Below, one piece after another: positions 54,935-63,981 of a DNA stretch of 64,000 nucleotides. Under the pieces are notes generated by a model. The model worked only from the letters and a program-made list of their open reading frames with translations. It had not been told where the DNA came from and did no database searches. Positions within the stretch are counted from its first letter, which is position 1. Each line of letters starts with the position of its first letter. Source of the DNA: Croceibacterium soli (lineage in GTDB: Bacteria > Pseudomonadota > Alphaproteobacteria > Sphingomonadales > Sphingomonadaceae); the NCBI RefSeq assembly GCF_009828065.1, contig NZ_WTYK01000008.1, positions 99,572 through 163,571 of the forward strand. Direction: 5' to 3'. The position numbers and the translations under genes are program-made.

Positions 54935-56710
54935 TTGACGCTGGAACAAGGGCTGAGTTTCGCCGTGCTCGGGCTCACCATGGCGCTCTTCATCTGGGGT
55001 CGCCTGCGCTACGACATGGTCGCGGTCGTGGGCCTGCTCGCGGGTATCCTCACAGGCGTCGTGCCTCTCGAGGACGCGTTCAGCGGCTTCAGCGACGACA
55101 TCGTCATCATCGTCGGAAGCGCGCTGGTGGTGAGCGCGGCCGTCGCCCGTTCCGGCGTCATCGAGCGCACGCTGAAGACGCTGGCGCCGAACCTCCGCAA
55201 CTTCCATGCCCAGCTGATCCTGCTGATCGCCACGGTGGCGGTGATGTCCGCGTTCGTGAAGAACATCGGCGCGCTCGCCATCATGATGCCGATCGCGTTC
55301 CAGATGGCCAAGCGCTCCGGCTCGTCGATCTCCTGCTACCTGATGCCGATGGCCTTCGCCTCGCTGCTCGGGGGTTTGGTGACGATGGTCGGAACGTCGC
55401 CCAACATCATCGTCGCCTCGATGCGCGAGCGGCTCACCGGCGAGCCGTTCTCCATGTTCGACTTCACGCCCGTGGGCCTGGCGCTTGCCGCTGCGGGGAT
55501 CGTGTTCCTCTCCTTCGGATATCGCCTGCTGCCGGGTGGGCAGACCCCCGCCGTATCGATGGGCGATGCCCTCGATGTCCACGCCTACACCACCGAAGCG
55601 CGGGTCCCCCCGGGATCCTCGGCCGAAGGAAAGACCGCCATCGAGCTGGCCGCGGGCGAAGAGGAGAACGTGAGCGTCACCTCCGTGCTGCGGCAGGGCC
55701 GTGCGGAACGCGCGGCGGCTCACGAGACCGTGCTGCAGGAAGGCGACATCGTCCTGCTCGAAGGCGCGCCCGAGGCGCTGGAACGAACGATCGCCACCCA
55801 CGAGCTCGAACTGGAAGGCCAGCACCGGGACTTCGAGGTTCCTTCGGCCGACGACGAAGTCGGAGTGATCGAGGCGGTGGTGGCGACCGGCTCCACCCTC
55901 GTCGGCCGGGCGGCCGGGCGGCTTGAACTGCACAAGTACTACGGCATCAATCTGCTGGCGGTCAGCAGGAGCGGGATCCACTTCACCGAACGCCTGCGCG
56001 ACATCAGGCTGCGCGCCGGCGACGTGATCGTGCTGCAGGGCATGCTTGCCCAGTTTCCCCTGCGCCTGCAGGAACTGGGCTGCCTGCCGCTGGCCGAACG
56101 CGAGGTTCGGCTCGGGAAGCTCAGCCGCAGCATCCTGCCGATCCTCATCCTCGCGGTCGCGATGGTGCTCACCGCGGCAGGCGCGATCCCGGTGGAGATC
56201 GCGTTCTTCGGCGCTGCCGCGGTGACCGTTCTGGTCGGCGCCCTGCCGTTGCGGGAGGCCTATGCCGCGGTCGACTGGCCGATCCTCGTGATGCTGGCGG
56301 CGCTCATTCCCGTCAGCGCATCCCTCCAGGAAACCGGGGCCACCGATCTTCTGTCGGCCGGCCTGTCGGACCTGGCGCGCGGCCTCCCGACCTTGGGCGC
56401 GCTCGCGCTGATCATGGTTGCTGCGATGGCAGTCACGCCGTTCCTCAACAACGCGGCGACCGTGCTGGTCATGGCCCCGATCGCCGCCGGCTTCGCCAGC
56501 GCCCTGGACTACCGGCCGGAAGCCTTCCTGATGGCCGTGGCGATCGGCGCGGCGTGCGACTTCCTCACGCCCATCGGCCACCAGTGCAACACGCTGGTGA
56601 TGGGCCCCGGCGGGTACCGGTTCGGCGACTACTGGCGTCTCGGCCTGCCGCTTTCGATCATCGTGGTGGTGCTCGGCGTACCGCTGATCGCACTCTTCTG
56701 GCCTACCTAG
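54935..56710 (+). CDS. SLC13/DASS-type transporter with two RCK_C (TrkA-C) domains
   Basis: 591 residues from a TTG start at 54935, placed by a perfect AGGAGG at 54921-54926 with 8-nt spacing. Two six-helix halves (about 5-195 and 405-590) surround a soluble region with two TrkA-C domains (about 210-400). Motifs SAFVKNIGALAIMMP and MVGTSPNIIVAS in the first half and PFLNNAATVLVMAPI with GHQCNTLVMGPGGY in the second are the SNT-like hairpin repeats of the ion transporter superfamily. Likely carries a dicarboxylate, sulfate or similar anion with Na+. Confidence 0.9.
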   Translation: MTLEQGLSFAVLGLTMALFIWGRLRYDMVAVVGLLAGILTGVVPLEDAFSGFSDDIVIIVGSALVVSAAVARSGVIERTLKTLAPNLRNFHAQLILLIATVAVMSAFVKNIGALAIMMPIAFQMAKRSGSSISCYLMPMAFASLLGGLVTMVGTSPNIIVASMRERLTGEPFSMFDFTPVGLALAAAGIVFLSFGYRLLPGGQTPAVSMGDALDVHAYTTEARVPPGSSAEGKTAIELAAGEEENVSVTSVLRQGRAERAAAHETVLQEGDIVLLEGAPEALERTIATHELELEGQHRDFEVPSADDEVGVIEAVVATGSTLVGRAAGRLELHKYYGINLLAVSRSGIHFTERLRDIRLRAGDVIVLQGMLAQFPLRLQELGCLPLAEREVRLGKLSRSILPILILAVAMVLTAAGAIPVEIAFFGAAAVTVLVGALPLREAYAAVDWPILVMLAALIPVSASLQETGATDLLSAGLSDLARGLPTLGALALIMVAAMAVTPFLNNAATVLVMAPIAAGFASALDYRPEAFLMAVAIGAACDFLTPIGHQCNTLVMGPGGYRFGDYWRLGLPLSIIVVVLGVPLIALFWPT

Positions 56711-56788
56711 AGGCGCCTATTGCGCCGGAACCGCGCTTTGCTAGGCTGCCCGTCCGGCGTTCCGCTGTAGCCTGGACAGGAGAGTCGC

Positions 56789-58093
56789 ATGCGGCCGAGG
56801 TTCCTCATGGCACCCCTTCTGCTCGCGCTGCTGTCGCTTCCGCTCCACGCCAGTCCATCGAAACCGTCCGACGTCGACTCCGTCGCGCGTGCCTACATCG
56901 AACTCGCACTCGGCGCGTACCTCCTGAACGGCGGGGACGGCGATGTCGCCACGCCGCGCCAGGAAGAACTCGCGAGAGCCAAGGCGGCAAAGCGCAGCGC
57001 GGCACAGATCGCCCAGGAGGCCGCGGCACTCGTCGAAGCGCTCGACGCGCTCCCCGCGCCGCCGGACCGGCTCACGCAGATGCGGCACCGGTCGCTGCGC
57101 GCTCGGCTCGTCTCGCTGGAGCACGGGCAGCGCCCCGCCGACGCGAACACATCGGACGTGGCGGACGACGTGCGCCTCCGCTTCGGCTTTACCGCGGATT
57201 TTCCGGCACTGAGCGACTACGACGCGGCTCTGGCCCGGCTCGACGCCGCGATGCCGGGCCCCGGAACCCTGCCGGAACGGATCGCCGCTCTAAGGGCGAC
57301 GGCGGCCGTGACTCCCGAACGGATCGAGCCTGTGTTCCGCGCGGCCGTGGCCGAGTGCCGCAGGCGGACCGCGCCTCATCTCGATCTTGCGGAGGAGAGC
57401 GTCGATATCCGGTTCGTCCCGGACGACCTGACGCCCGCCCAGGCCGAATATGTCGGCGGCGGCAAGAGCATTGTCAGCATCAGCACCGTCATCCCGACCG
57501 ACGTGGACCGCCTGCTGCAGCACGCCTGCCACGAGGTCTATCCAGGCCATCACGCGCACATGCTGGCCCTGGATCGGGAACTCTACCGGCTGAGGGGCTG
57601 GCCGGAATACGGCGCCGCAATGGCGGCCGATCCGGTGATCCCCGCCGCCGAAGCCATTGCCGAGTACGGCGTCGGGCTCGCCTTCCCCGTCGACGAACGC
57701 ATCGCCTTCCAGAGGGACGTTCTCTATCCGCTCGCCGGCCTGACCATGCGAAACGAAGAGCAATGGCGAGCCTATCTTTCCGCGCGTCCCGAAGTGCTCG
57801 GCGCAACCGCCACTGTGGCGCGGGACTTCCTGTCGGGAGCGATCGACGAGGAAACCGCCGTCACGCTGCTGATGCGCTATCGCTTGCAATCGCGGGAGGC
57901 AGCCCGCCAGACCGCGAAGATGATCGGCGCGTTCGGCAGCTACCTGATCGCCTCGGATTTCGGCTGGTTCGCGGTGGACAGGGCGTTGCGCGACAAGCCG
58001 CGGGAAGAACAGTGGCGCCTGTTGAAGCAGTTGCAGCGCGAACCCGCGCTGCTGGAGGATGTCGTCGCTCTGGGCGCAGGGACACCCGACTGA
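56789..58093 (+). CDS. Short DUF885-like metallopeptidase, exported
   Basis: 434 residues, with a signal peptide (cleavage after LPLHA, residue 21). HEVYPGHHAHML near 247-258 is the H-E-x-x-PGHH signature of DUF885 proteins and AEAIAEYGVGLAF provides the downstream Glu. It is ~180 residues shorter than the DUF885 protein at 45247-47082 and lacks most of its N-terminal helical half. Probably a divergent family member. Its end is convergent with the GGDEF-EAL gene. Confidence 0.8.
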   Translation: MRPRFLMAPLLLALLSLPLHASPSKPSDVDSVARAYIELALGAYLLNGGDGDVATPRQEELARAKAAKRSAAQIAQEAAALVEALDALPAPPDRLTQMRHRSLRARLVSLEHGQRPADANTSDVADDVRLRFGFTADFPALSDYDAALARLDAAMPGPGTLPERIAALRATAAVTPERIEPVFRAAVAECRRRTAPHLDLAEESVDIRFVPDDLTPAQAEYVGGGKSIVSISTVIPTDVDRLLQHACHEVYPGHHAHMLALDRELYRLRGWPEYGAAMAADPVIPAAEAIAEYGVGLAFPVDERIAFQRDVLYPLAGLTMRNEEQWRAYLSARPEVLGATATVARDFLSGAIDEETAVTLLMRYRLQSREAARQTAKMIGAFGSYLIASDFGWFAVDRALRDKPREEQWRLLKQLQREPALLEDVVALGAGTPD

Positions 58094-58114
58094 TGGCGAC
58101 CCTGCGCCGGCCTT

Positions 58115-59953
58115 CTATCGCCGGCGCGCTGCCGGCCTGAGCGGCTCCGGATCGCCTTGCTCCGCCACATACTGCGCACGGTCGAGCAGCAGCGCCGTGG
58201 TCGCTTCGCGGTCGACGCCATGGGAAAACAGGTATCCCTGGCCGAGGACGCAGCCGGCTGCCCACAACTGCTCGGCCTGGTCCTCGTTCTCGATCCCCTC
58301 GGCAACGACGTGCATGTCGAGCTTCTTGGCGATCTGGATCAGACCCTCGACGATCGCCATCTTCGGAACGCCGGGCGCGATGCCGTCGACGAACTCCTTG
58401 TCGATTTTGATGATGTCCACCGGCACGCTGAGCAGGTGCGTCAGCGAGGCATAGCCCGTTCCGAAATCGTCCAGCGCCACCCGCAGCCCTTTTCGCCGCA
58501 AAGCCTGGACGGTCTTCCGCACGTGGCGGCCCGGGTCTCCCATATAGACTGTCTCGGTCACCTCGAGGATGACGTGCTTCAGGGGCACGTTCTCCTGCTC
58601 GAACGCTTCCACCAGGACTCGCTCCAGCAAACCGCCGTGCATGTCGGCCGAGGAAACGTTGATGCCGACATGCTGGAACGGAATGCCCATATCCAGCCAG
58701 GTGCGGACATCGGCCGCGATCAGCTTCATCATCCGGGCCGTCATCGCGGTGGCGACGTGGACGTCCTTGGTCGCCTCCTGGAACTGCTCGGCACAGAGGA
58801 TCTGCTCGCCCAGCCGCATCCTGCAGAGCGCTTCCAGCCCGACGATCTCGCGCGTGTCCAGCCGGACGATCGGCTGGTAGAACGGCTCGATGCGGTCCTC
58901 CAGCAGGGCGGCATCGACTTCGCGTATGGCGGTAAGGCGGCGCGTGATGTTGGTGCCCAGGCCCGGCCAATAGCGCACGAACCCGCCGCGGCCGGTTTCC
59001 TTGGCGTGGTACAGCGCGAAGTCGGCGTTCTGCCGTACGCGTTCCGCGACCCTGTCGCCGTGGGAGAACGCCGCACCGCCGATCGTCGCCCGCGGAACGA
59101 TGATATGGCCGGCACAGTCGGCGGCTTCGGCCAAAGCAGCCAGGATCCGATCGGCCGCGCCTTCGAGATCGCTCAGCTTCGCCTCCGACCGCAGGATCAC
59201 CGCGAATTCGTCGCCGCCGATCCGGAACGCGCGATCGGGGGCCGCCGCGGCCGCGATCCGCTCGCCCGCCACTTTCAGGAGACAGTCGCCCGCCTGGTGA
59301 CCGAAGGTGTCGTTGACGATCTTCAGATTGTCGAGGTCGATGGCCAGCAGCGCCCAATCCCCGGGCATGTCCCTGTCCAGCTCCGCCAGGGCGGTGCTGA
59401 AGGCTGCTCTGTTGGAAAGGCCGGTCAGCGCATCCTTGGAGGCCCGCCATTCCTGTTCATTCATGCGGTGATAGCGATCAAGGGCAATCGCGCAGAGGTG
59501 CACGCTGTGCCGCACGATCTCCCTCTCGAGCTCCGTCGGCGCCCTGCAGGTGCGGAAATAAAACGCGAACGTCCCGACCGGCTCGCCCTGGGAATCGAGG
59601 ATAGGGCTCGACCAGCAAGCCCGCACGCCGAGTGGCAGCGCCATGTGCTTGAATTCCGCCCACTTCGGGTCCGTCGCGATATCTGTGACCGCGACCTCGC
59701 AGCGCAGGTAGGCCGCCGTGCCGCACGATCCCACGAGCGGCCCGACCTGGAGCCCGTCCAGCGCTGCCGAGTACTCGGCCGGCAGACTCGGCCCCGCCAG
59801 CGGGCGAAGGACATTGCCGCCGTCCACCATCAGCACCGAACAGATCACGTCCGGCGCCAGCTTTTCCACCTCGACGCACAGGCGATCGACGGTGCTCGCG
59901 AGCGTATCGCCCCGGGCGATCATTTCGAGGATGATGTTCTGAAGCTGCAGCAC
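58115..59953 (-). CDS. GAF-GGDEF-EAL cyclic-di-GMP signalling protein
   Basis: 612 residues from the GTG at 59953 (the frame is open further upstream, but those residues run through the palindromes and look non-coding; an ATG at 59923 is an alternative). GAF domain about 12-155 (VGSCGTAAYLR, WSSPILDSQGEPVGTFAFYF), GGDEF domain with RIGGDEFAVIL, EAL domain with GLEALCRM, then VALDDFGTGYASL and the KIDKEFVDGI segment. The active-site GGDEF and EAL sequences look intact, so both synthesis and breakdown of c-di-GMP are possible. No transmembrane segment. Confidence 0.92.
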   Translation of the reverse strand: MLQLQNIILEMIARGDTLASTVDRLCVEVEKLAPDVICSVLMVDGGNVLRPLAGPSLPAEYSAALDGLQVGPLVGSCGTAAYLRCEVAVTDIATDPKWAEFKHMALPLGVRACWSSPILDSQGEPVGTFAFYFRTCRAPTELEREIVRHSVHLCAIALDRYHRMNEQEWRASKDALTGLSNRAAFSTALAELDRDMPGDWALLAIDLDNLKIVNDTFGHQAGDCLLKVAGERIAAAAAPDRAFRIGGDEFAVILRSEAKLSDLEGAADRILAALAEAADCAGHIIVPRATIGGAAFSHGDRVAERVRQNADFALYHAKETGRGGFVRYWPGLGTNITRRLTAIREVDAALLEDRIEPFYQPIVRLDTREIVGLEALCRMRLGEQILCAEQFQEATKDVHVATAMTARMMKLIAADVRTWLDMGIPFQHVGINVSSADMHGGLLERVLVEAFEQENVPLKHVILEVTETVYMGDPGRHVRKTVQALRRKGLRVALDDFGTGYASLTHLLSVPVDIIKIDKEFVDGIAPGVPKMAIVEGLIQIAKKLDMHVVAEGIENEDQAEQLWAAGCVLGQGYLFSHGVDREATTALLLDRAQYVAEQGDPEPLRPAARRR

Positions 59954-60011
59954 GGCTTTCCTCGCACGCCACGATCGCGCGGAATCGCGCTGGGGCAACC
60001 GCCCGCATACC

Positions 60012-60033
60012 GCAAAATCGTTAAAGATTTTGC
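60012..60033. promoter_or_regulatory. Perfect 8-bp palindrome upstream of the GGDEF-EAL gene
   Basis: GCAAAATC (60012-60019), 6-nt spacer, GATTTTGC (60026-60033). It lies about 60 nt upstream of the predicted start at 59953, in an AT-rich pocket of otherwise GC-rich DNA. This is the typical geometry of a regulator site or promoter-proximal hairpin. Confidence 0.5.
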
Positions 60034-60128
60034 TTTGGGTACAAGCCCTTATCCCCAGCCACACACCGCACGTGGGGTCGCCGCGCCGATGGGCGGACAA
60101 GCTGTTGGACTGCGATGGAGGATTGGAA

Positions 60129-60168
60129 CGGACGCGCCCGGGTTATTGGGGGGCCGCAGGCGCGTCCG
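60129..60168. other. Perfect 10-bp hairpin, 20-nt loop
   Basis: CGGACGCGCC (60129-60138) and GGCGCGTCCG (60159-60168) are exact reverse complements. No T-run follows on either strand. It lies in the 334-nt gap between the GGDEF-EAL gene and the orphan nuclease-like gene; it could end transcripts with Rho, mark an element end or form an RNA structure. The rest of this gap shows no gene. Confidence 0.45.
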
Positions 60169-60287
60169 CAGCGCCTGATTAGCATTCTGCACGCGGCGGA
60201 TAAGCGTAATTCTACGGGCCTGAAGTGATTTTTTTGCGCTCGAAACACCGGCTCGCTCTAACACCCCCTTTCGGAGCGCCTGCAGCG

Positions 60288-61343
60288 CTATCGGCCAGCC
60301 TGCACAGGATCGAACTCCCCGTAATCGTGCTCGTCGAACCAGGCGCAGACGAAGCGGGACAGGCTCAGGCCGGTCAGCACGGAAAGCGCGAGAGCGCAAA
60401 GCATGAGCTGCGCGATCGGCTGCTCCTTGCAGGCTCCGGGCTTGTAGGCGAGGATGTGGATGCGGCCATCGCGGATCTGCAGCACGTCGATGTATGCTGC
60501 CGGCGCGGGCGGCGGCTCCGCGGGACGGTCGAAACCGCTCGCCCGCAAGTGCTCGCCATCTTCGACCGCAAGATAGATCGGGACTTCGACGACCACTGTC
60601 GCGGAGTCGGTCCAGAGCATGAACTGCAGCACCTCGTCATGCTGCCGACGCCCGCCCGTAGACGGAAGAACGAGATCGGCCACGCGGCAGGCATGTTGAC
60701 CGTCCCTTCTCCGGATCGCGAACGCATTCCCATCGAACGGTGCCGCGGTCGAAAACCTGGCAACGTTACCGAAGATCGGCGCCTGCGGGACATCGGCCGG
60801 CACCGCGTCCAGGTAATCGGCGATCGGCGCAAGCGCGCGCTGCCCGGGTTCGCCGAGCAGGGCGGCGAGCTTTCCCTGGTGCACGCGAAATTGGCGAACC
60901 TGCTGGTGGTGCAGCCGGACCGTGCGCACCAGCCGATCGGGCGGGAAAGCCGCCCGGATCTTCTTCCGCATCGGCGCATAGGTGGTCAGCTCCCGATATT
61001 CCGCCAGCCAGCTCGCCAGCGTCCGCACCGGAACGGCGATGCCGAACCGTTGACGGATCAGCTCGACCGTCCGCTCGCGCGTCTCCCCTTGGTAGAACAG
61101 CGTCAGCGCCTGGAGGATCAGCTTGAGAGGGTATGTTTTGCCGGATGCCCGCTGCGCCGGGAAAGTCCGGCCGCAGCTCCTGCAACGCCACAGCTGCACC
61201 AGCTCGAACTTCTTCCTGCGAAATCCGCGGCGGACGATCGCCGATCCGTGGCAATGGACACATCGCTCGGGCCGGTCTCCCGCGCGCCCCGCAGTATCGC
61301 CGCCCACGCAGCGCGTCAGCCGGTGTGGCCGGCGGCGGTACAA
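60288..61343 (-). CDS. Zinc-ribbon/HTH protein with PD-(D/E)XK-like C-terminal domain
   Basis: 351 residues from a TTG at 61343 (start uncertain; the frame is open upstream). N-terminal zinc ribbon Cys28-x2-Cys31 ... Cys54-x2-Cys57 (WRCRSCGRTF), then an HTH-rich part (GKTYPLKLILQALTLFYQGETRERTVELI) as in IS1-type transposases. No DDE domain follows. The C-terminus looks like a PD-(D/E)XK nuclease: Glu253 (VVEVPIYL), Asp286 (YIDVLQI), and a strand HILAYKPGA where I would expect an acidic residue before YK; Ala299 stands there, Lys301 is kept, then QPIAQLMLCALALS and CAWFDEHDYGEF. No flanking terminal repeats of an IS were recognised. Confidence 0.65.
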   Translation of the reverse strand: MYRRRPHRLTRCVGGDTAGRAGDRPERCVHCHGSAIVRRGFRRKKFELVQLWRCRSCGRTFPAQRASGKTYPLKLILQALTLFYQGETRERTVELIRQRFGIAVPVRTLASWLAEYRELTTYAPMRKKIRAAFPPDRLVRTVRLHHQQVRQFRVHQGKLAALLGEPGQRALAPIADYLDAVPADVPQAPIFGNVARFSTAAPFDGNAFAIRRRDGQHACRVADLVLPSTGGRRQHDEVLQFMLWTDSATVVVEVPIYLAVEDGEHLRASGFDRPAEPPPAPAAYIDVLQIRDGRIHILAYKPGACKEQPIAQLMLCALALSVLTGLSLSRFVCAWFDEHDYGEFDPVQAGR

Positions 61344-61945
61344 CGATCGCCGCCGTTCGCCTGCCGATGCCGTTGTTGCGCCCCCGCAGCGGCCCTGTCC
61401 CTGGCGACCCGAAGAGCCAGGGCGAGACGCTTTCGCAGGGATGGCGGACCGGCGCGATTGACCCCGCGCACTTCATCGCCGCCGTTCGGTTGAGCGATCA
61501 CGCTCAGGTGATAACCAGACATGCGCGCGACCTCCCGTTATGGAAGACGCGCGAGCGAGCCAATTCCGCATGCGGAACCGCCGCAATCGCACAACAAAGC
61601 GTACCAACAGCCGGCTGGCTGCAACTACACCGGTTTAGCGCTCGAGCCCGTCTCCTTTGCGCCGACGCGGGTCGAGCAGACTTGTGGTCGGCCGGCTCGG
61701 TAGGCTGCGCACCCCACCCCTCCAGTTTATTTGCGCGTGCCCTGCCGAGCCTTGGGAGCAATCACGAAAATCTGCTTACGTCATTAAGACGCGCGGCGAT
61801 GGTGAATCCGCATGCCGAAAGCGATAAATTTTGCACAAAATCGCGCGACGGGTTCCGCACCCCGAATGTCACGGATCTTGCATGTACTCGCGCAGATCAT
61901 ACTGCCTCGACGTGCACGAAGATAACAACGATATCAGCGGCCCGC
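61344..61945. other. 602-nt stretch without a convincing gene
   Basis: It contains the upstream flank of the nuclease-like gene, Arg-rich spurious frames, and an AT-rich palindrome ATTTTG-CA-CAAAAT at 61828-61841. The last ~200 nt are less GC-rich than the surrounding DNA. No protein family recognised on either strand. Confidence 0.5.
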
Positions 61946-62419
61946 TCACACCTCCACGCAATCGAGCGGCACCTCGGTGGTGAACTTGATCTGCTCCATC
62001 GCAAAAAACGCGCTGACGTCGCGCAGCTTCACCGCGCGGATGATCTTCTTGTAGATACGGTCGTAGTCCTCGATCCCGGAACAGAGGATCTTCAGCAGGT
62101 AATCGACTTCGCCGCTCATGCGGTAGAATTCCACGACCTCGGAGATGCCGGCGATCGCATCGGCGAAAGTCCGCGCCCAGGCGTCGTCGTGCTGATCCGT
62201 CCGCACCAGAACGAACGCCGTCGTGCCGAGCCCGAGCTTCCTGCGGTCGAGGATCGCCACGCGGCGCTGGATGTAACCGTCGGCACCGAGCCGCTTGAGC
62301 CGCTTCCAGCAGGCATTGCTCGAAAGGCCGACTTCGGCCGCAAGCTCCGCCAGCGACAGCGACGAGTCCGCCTGCACTTTTCGAAGAAGCTTTACGTCCA
62401 GGCGATCGAGTGCGGCCAT
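61946..62419 (-). CDS. Lrp/AsnC-family transcriptional regulator
   Basis: 157 residues from the ATG at 62419. N-terminal AsnC HTH LDRLDVKLLRKVQADSSLSLAELAAEVGLSSNACWKRLKRL and a RAM ligand-binding domain (AFVLVRTDQHDD, FYRMSGEVDYLLKILC). Such proteins bind amino acids and control nearby transport genes. The divergent gap to the DUF6356 gene (109 nt) has a near-perfect repeat TTCTCCCA (62441-62448) / TGGGAAAA (62473-62480) that might be its site. Confidence 0.93.
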   Translation of the reverse strand: MAALDRLDVKLLRKVQADSSLSLAELAAEVGLSSNACWKRLKRLGADGYIQRRVAILDRRKLGLGTTAFVLVRTDQHDDAWARTFADAIAGISEVVEFYRMSGEVDYLLKILCSGIEDYDRIYKKIIRAVKLRDVSAFFAMEQIKFTTEVPLDCVEV

Positions 62420-62528
62420 GAAGGTCCCCCGGCTAAAATGTTCTCCCAGGTACGAGCAGCTAGCACGAACTTTGGGAAAAATCGCCCCGCCCCTTCGCCT
62501 ATACCCAGCGGCGGGAGGAGCGCTGGCA

Positions 62529-62771
62529 ATGAACCCGTTCACCGATCACCCGGCAAGCGTCGGCGAAAGCTATCTGCAGCATATGCGCGTGGCGCTGGGC
62601 TTTGGAGCGGCGATGCTGCTCGGCGGGCTCGCCTGCATCGTCCACGCGCTGCTGCCGGCGCTGTTCGTCAGGACCGGAAGCCAGACGATCGAAGCGCTTT
62701 ACCAGCGAATGGTGACGAAGCGGCGCCACAAGGGGCTTCGCGGCGACGCCCCGTTCGATTTCGTCATCTAG
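62529..62771 (+). CDS. DUF6356 small membrane protein
   Basis: 80 residues. MNPFTDHPASVGESYLQHMRVALGFG with a single membrane helix (about 22-46) and a basic C-terminus matches the DUF6356 family, widespread in Sphingomonadales and of unknown role. GGGAGGAG lies 9 nt before the ATG. Its stop TAG overlaps the next gene's GTG by one base (TAGTG), so the two are coupled. Confidence 0.8.
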   Translation: MNPFTDHPASVGESYLQHMRVALGFGAAMLLGGLACIVHALLPALFVRTGSQTIEALYQRMVTKRRHKGLRGDAPFDFVI

Positions 62772-63793
62772 TGCTCGCCGCGACCATCGCCGCCGCGCGG
62801 GCTCCGGTCGCGCGGATCAGCCCCGCTCTGCCCGGCCTGGCCCTCGCCGTCGCGATAGCGGCGGTCGCGCGCCTTTGCGGCGCATTGTCCCCCTTGCCGC
62901 CCGTCTTCTCTGCGCTGGTGCTCGGCATGGTCGCCGCCCGCCTCGTTCCGCCAGCGCGCCTTGCACAGGGGATCGCGGTCGCATCGCAGCCCGTCCTGCG
63001 GTTCGGCGTTGCCCTGCTCGGCGCCGCGATCACTTTCGCCGAGATCGGCGCGCTCGGCTGGATGAGCGTGGCCGTCACGCTCGCCGCACTGGTCGTCACT
63101 CTGGTGGCAGGCACGGCCCTCTGCCGCCGGCTGGGCGAGGCGCGCGACGCGGCGATCGTTTCCGCCGCCGCCGTCGCCATCTGCGGCGCTTCCGCCGCGC
63201 TGGCGGTAGCAGCGATCCTCGGCAGGGGCGGCGCCCGGCAGGAAGATACGGCCCGCACGGTCGCCGGCATAACCATCGCCGGGACGGTCGCCTTGCTGGC
63301 CTTCCCCGCCGTCGGCAGCCTGCTGGGCCTGTCGGACGCCGCGATGGGCGTGTTCCTGGGCGGAAGCATCCATGAAGTCGCGCAAGCCGCCGCGTCGGGC
63401 TTCGCGGTCTCGGAAGAGGCAGGCAAGACGGCGGCCGTCGTCAAGATGGTGCGCGTCGCCTGCCTCGGCCCGATCGTCCTCGTGCTCGGCGCTTTCGCCT
63501 GCCGCGAACCCGCGCGCCCCGGAGCCAGGCCACCGCTCGTTCCCGCGTTCCTGCTGGGATTCGCGGCCCTGGCCGCGCTGTCCAGCACCGGCCTCATCCC
63601 TCCGCTCGCCAGGGAAGCCGCGGTAACGATCTCCCAATGGTGCCTGCTCGTCGCCATCGCCGCGCTCGGGATGCGCACCTCGTTCGCCGGCTTGCTCGCC
63701 CGCGGACCGCGACCGCTCCTGGCCATCGCCGTCAACTCACTCCTCCTGGCGGCCCTGATGGCCTGCGGCGTCCTGTTCATCGTCGGGCACTAG
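62771..63793 (+). CDS. YeiH-family putative sulfate exporter
   Basis: 340 residues from the GTG at 62771. About ten membrane helices. Family motifs: FSALVLGMVAARLVP, QPVLRFGVALLGAAITFAEI, AAVAICGASAALAVAAIL and FLGGSIHEVAQAAASGFAVS with ALGMRTSFAGLL near the end. YeiH/UPF0324 proteins include a CymR-regulated sulfate exporter of Bacillus relatives and taurine-linked homologues; the substrate here is unknown. In E. coli yeiH adjoins the LysR gene yieE/yeiE; here an Lrp-type regulator is divergent from the pair. Confidence 0.88.
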   Translation: MLAATIAAARAPVARISPALPGLALAVAIAAVARLCGALSPLPPVFSALVLGMVAARLVPPARLAQGIAVASQPVLRFGVALLGAAITFAEIGALGWMSVAVTLAALVVTLVAGTALCRRLGEARDAAIVSAAAVAICGASAALAVAAILGRGGARQEDTARTVAGITIAGTVALLAFPAVGSLLGLSDAAMGVFLGGSIHEVAQAAASGFAVSEEAGKTAAVVKMVRVACLGPIVLVLGAFACREPARPGARPPLVPAFLLGFAALAALSSTGLIPPLAREAAVTISQWCLLVAIAALGMRTSFAGLLARGPRPLLAIAVNSLLLAALMACGVLFIVGH

Positions 63794-63843
63794 AGTCCCG
63801 CCCCGACAACCCGTCCGCTGATTACGGCAACACTCGCCATCTT

Positions 63844-63981
63844 CGTCATGCTGAACTCGTTTCAGCGTCCATCCCGCCACCCGCGCAGGTCGTGAGCAGA
63901 GGCAAGAACTGCGCGCCCTCGCCCCCAAGCAACCTCCGCGCCTCGCCGCCCGATGGACCCTGAAACAAGTTCAGGGTGACG
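63844..63981. repeat. REP-like palindromic repeat, copy 2 (inverted relative to copy 1)
   Basis: Arms 63844-63873 (CGTCATGCTGAACTCGTT..) and 63952-63981 (..CCTGAAACAAGTTCAGGG..) are the same two 30-nt units as at 945-1035, but in swapped order, so the copy is inverted. The gap between arms is 78 nt instead of 31. It follows the YeiH-type gene by 50 nt. Confidence 0.85.
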
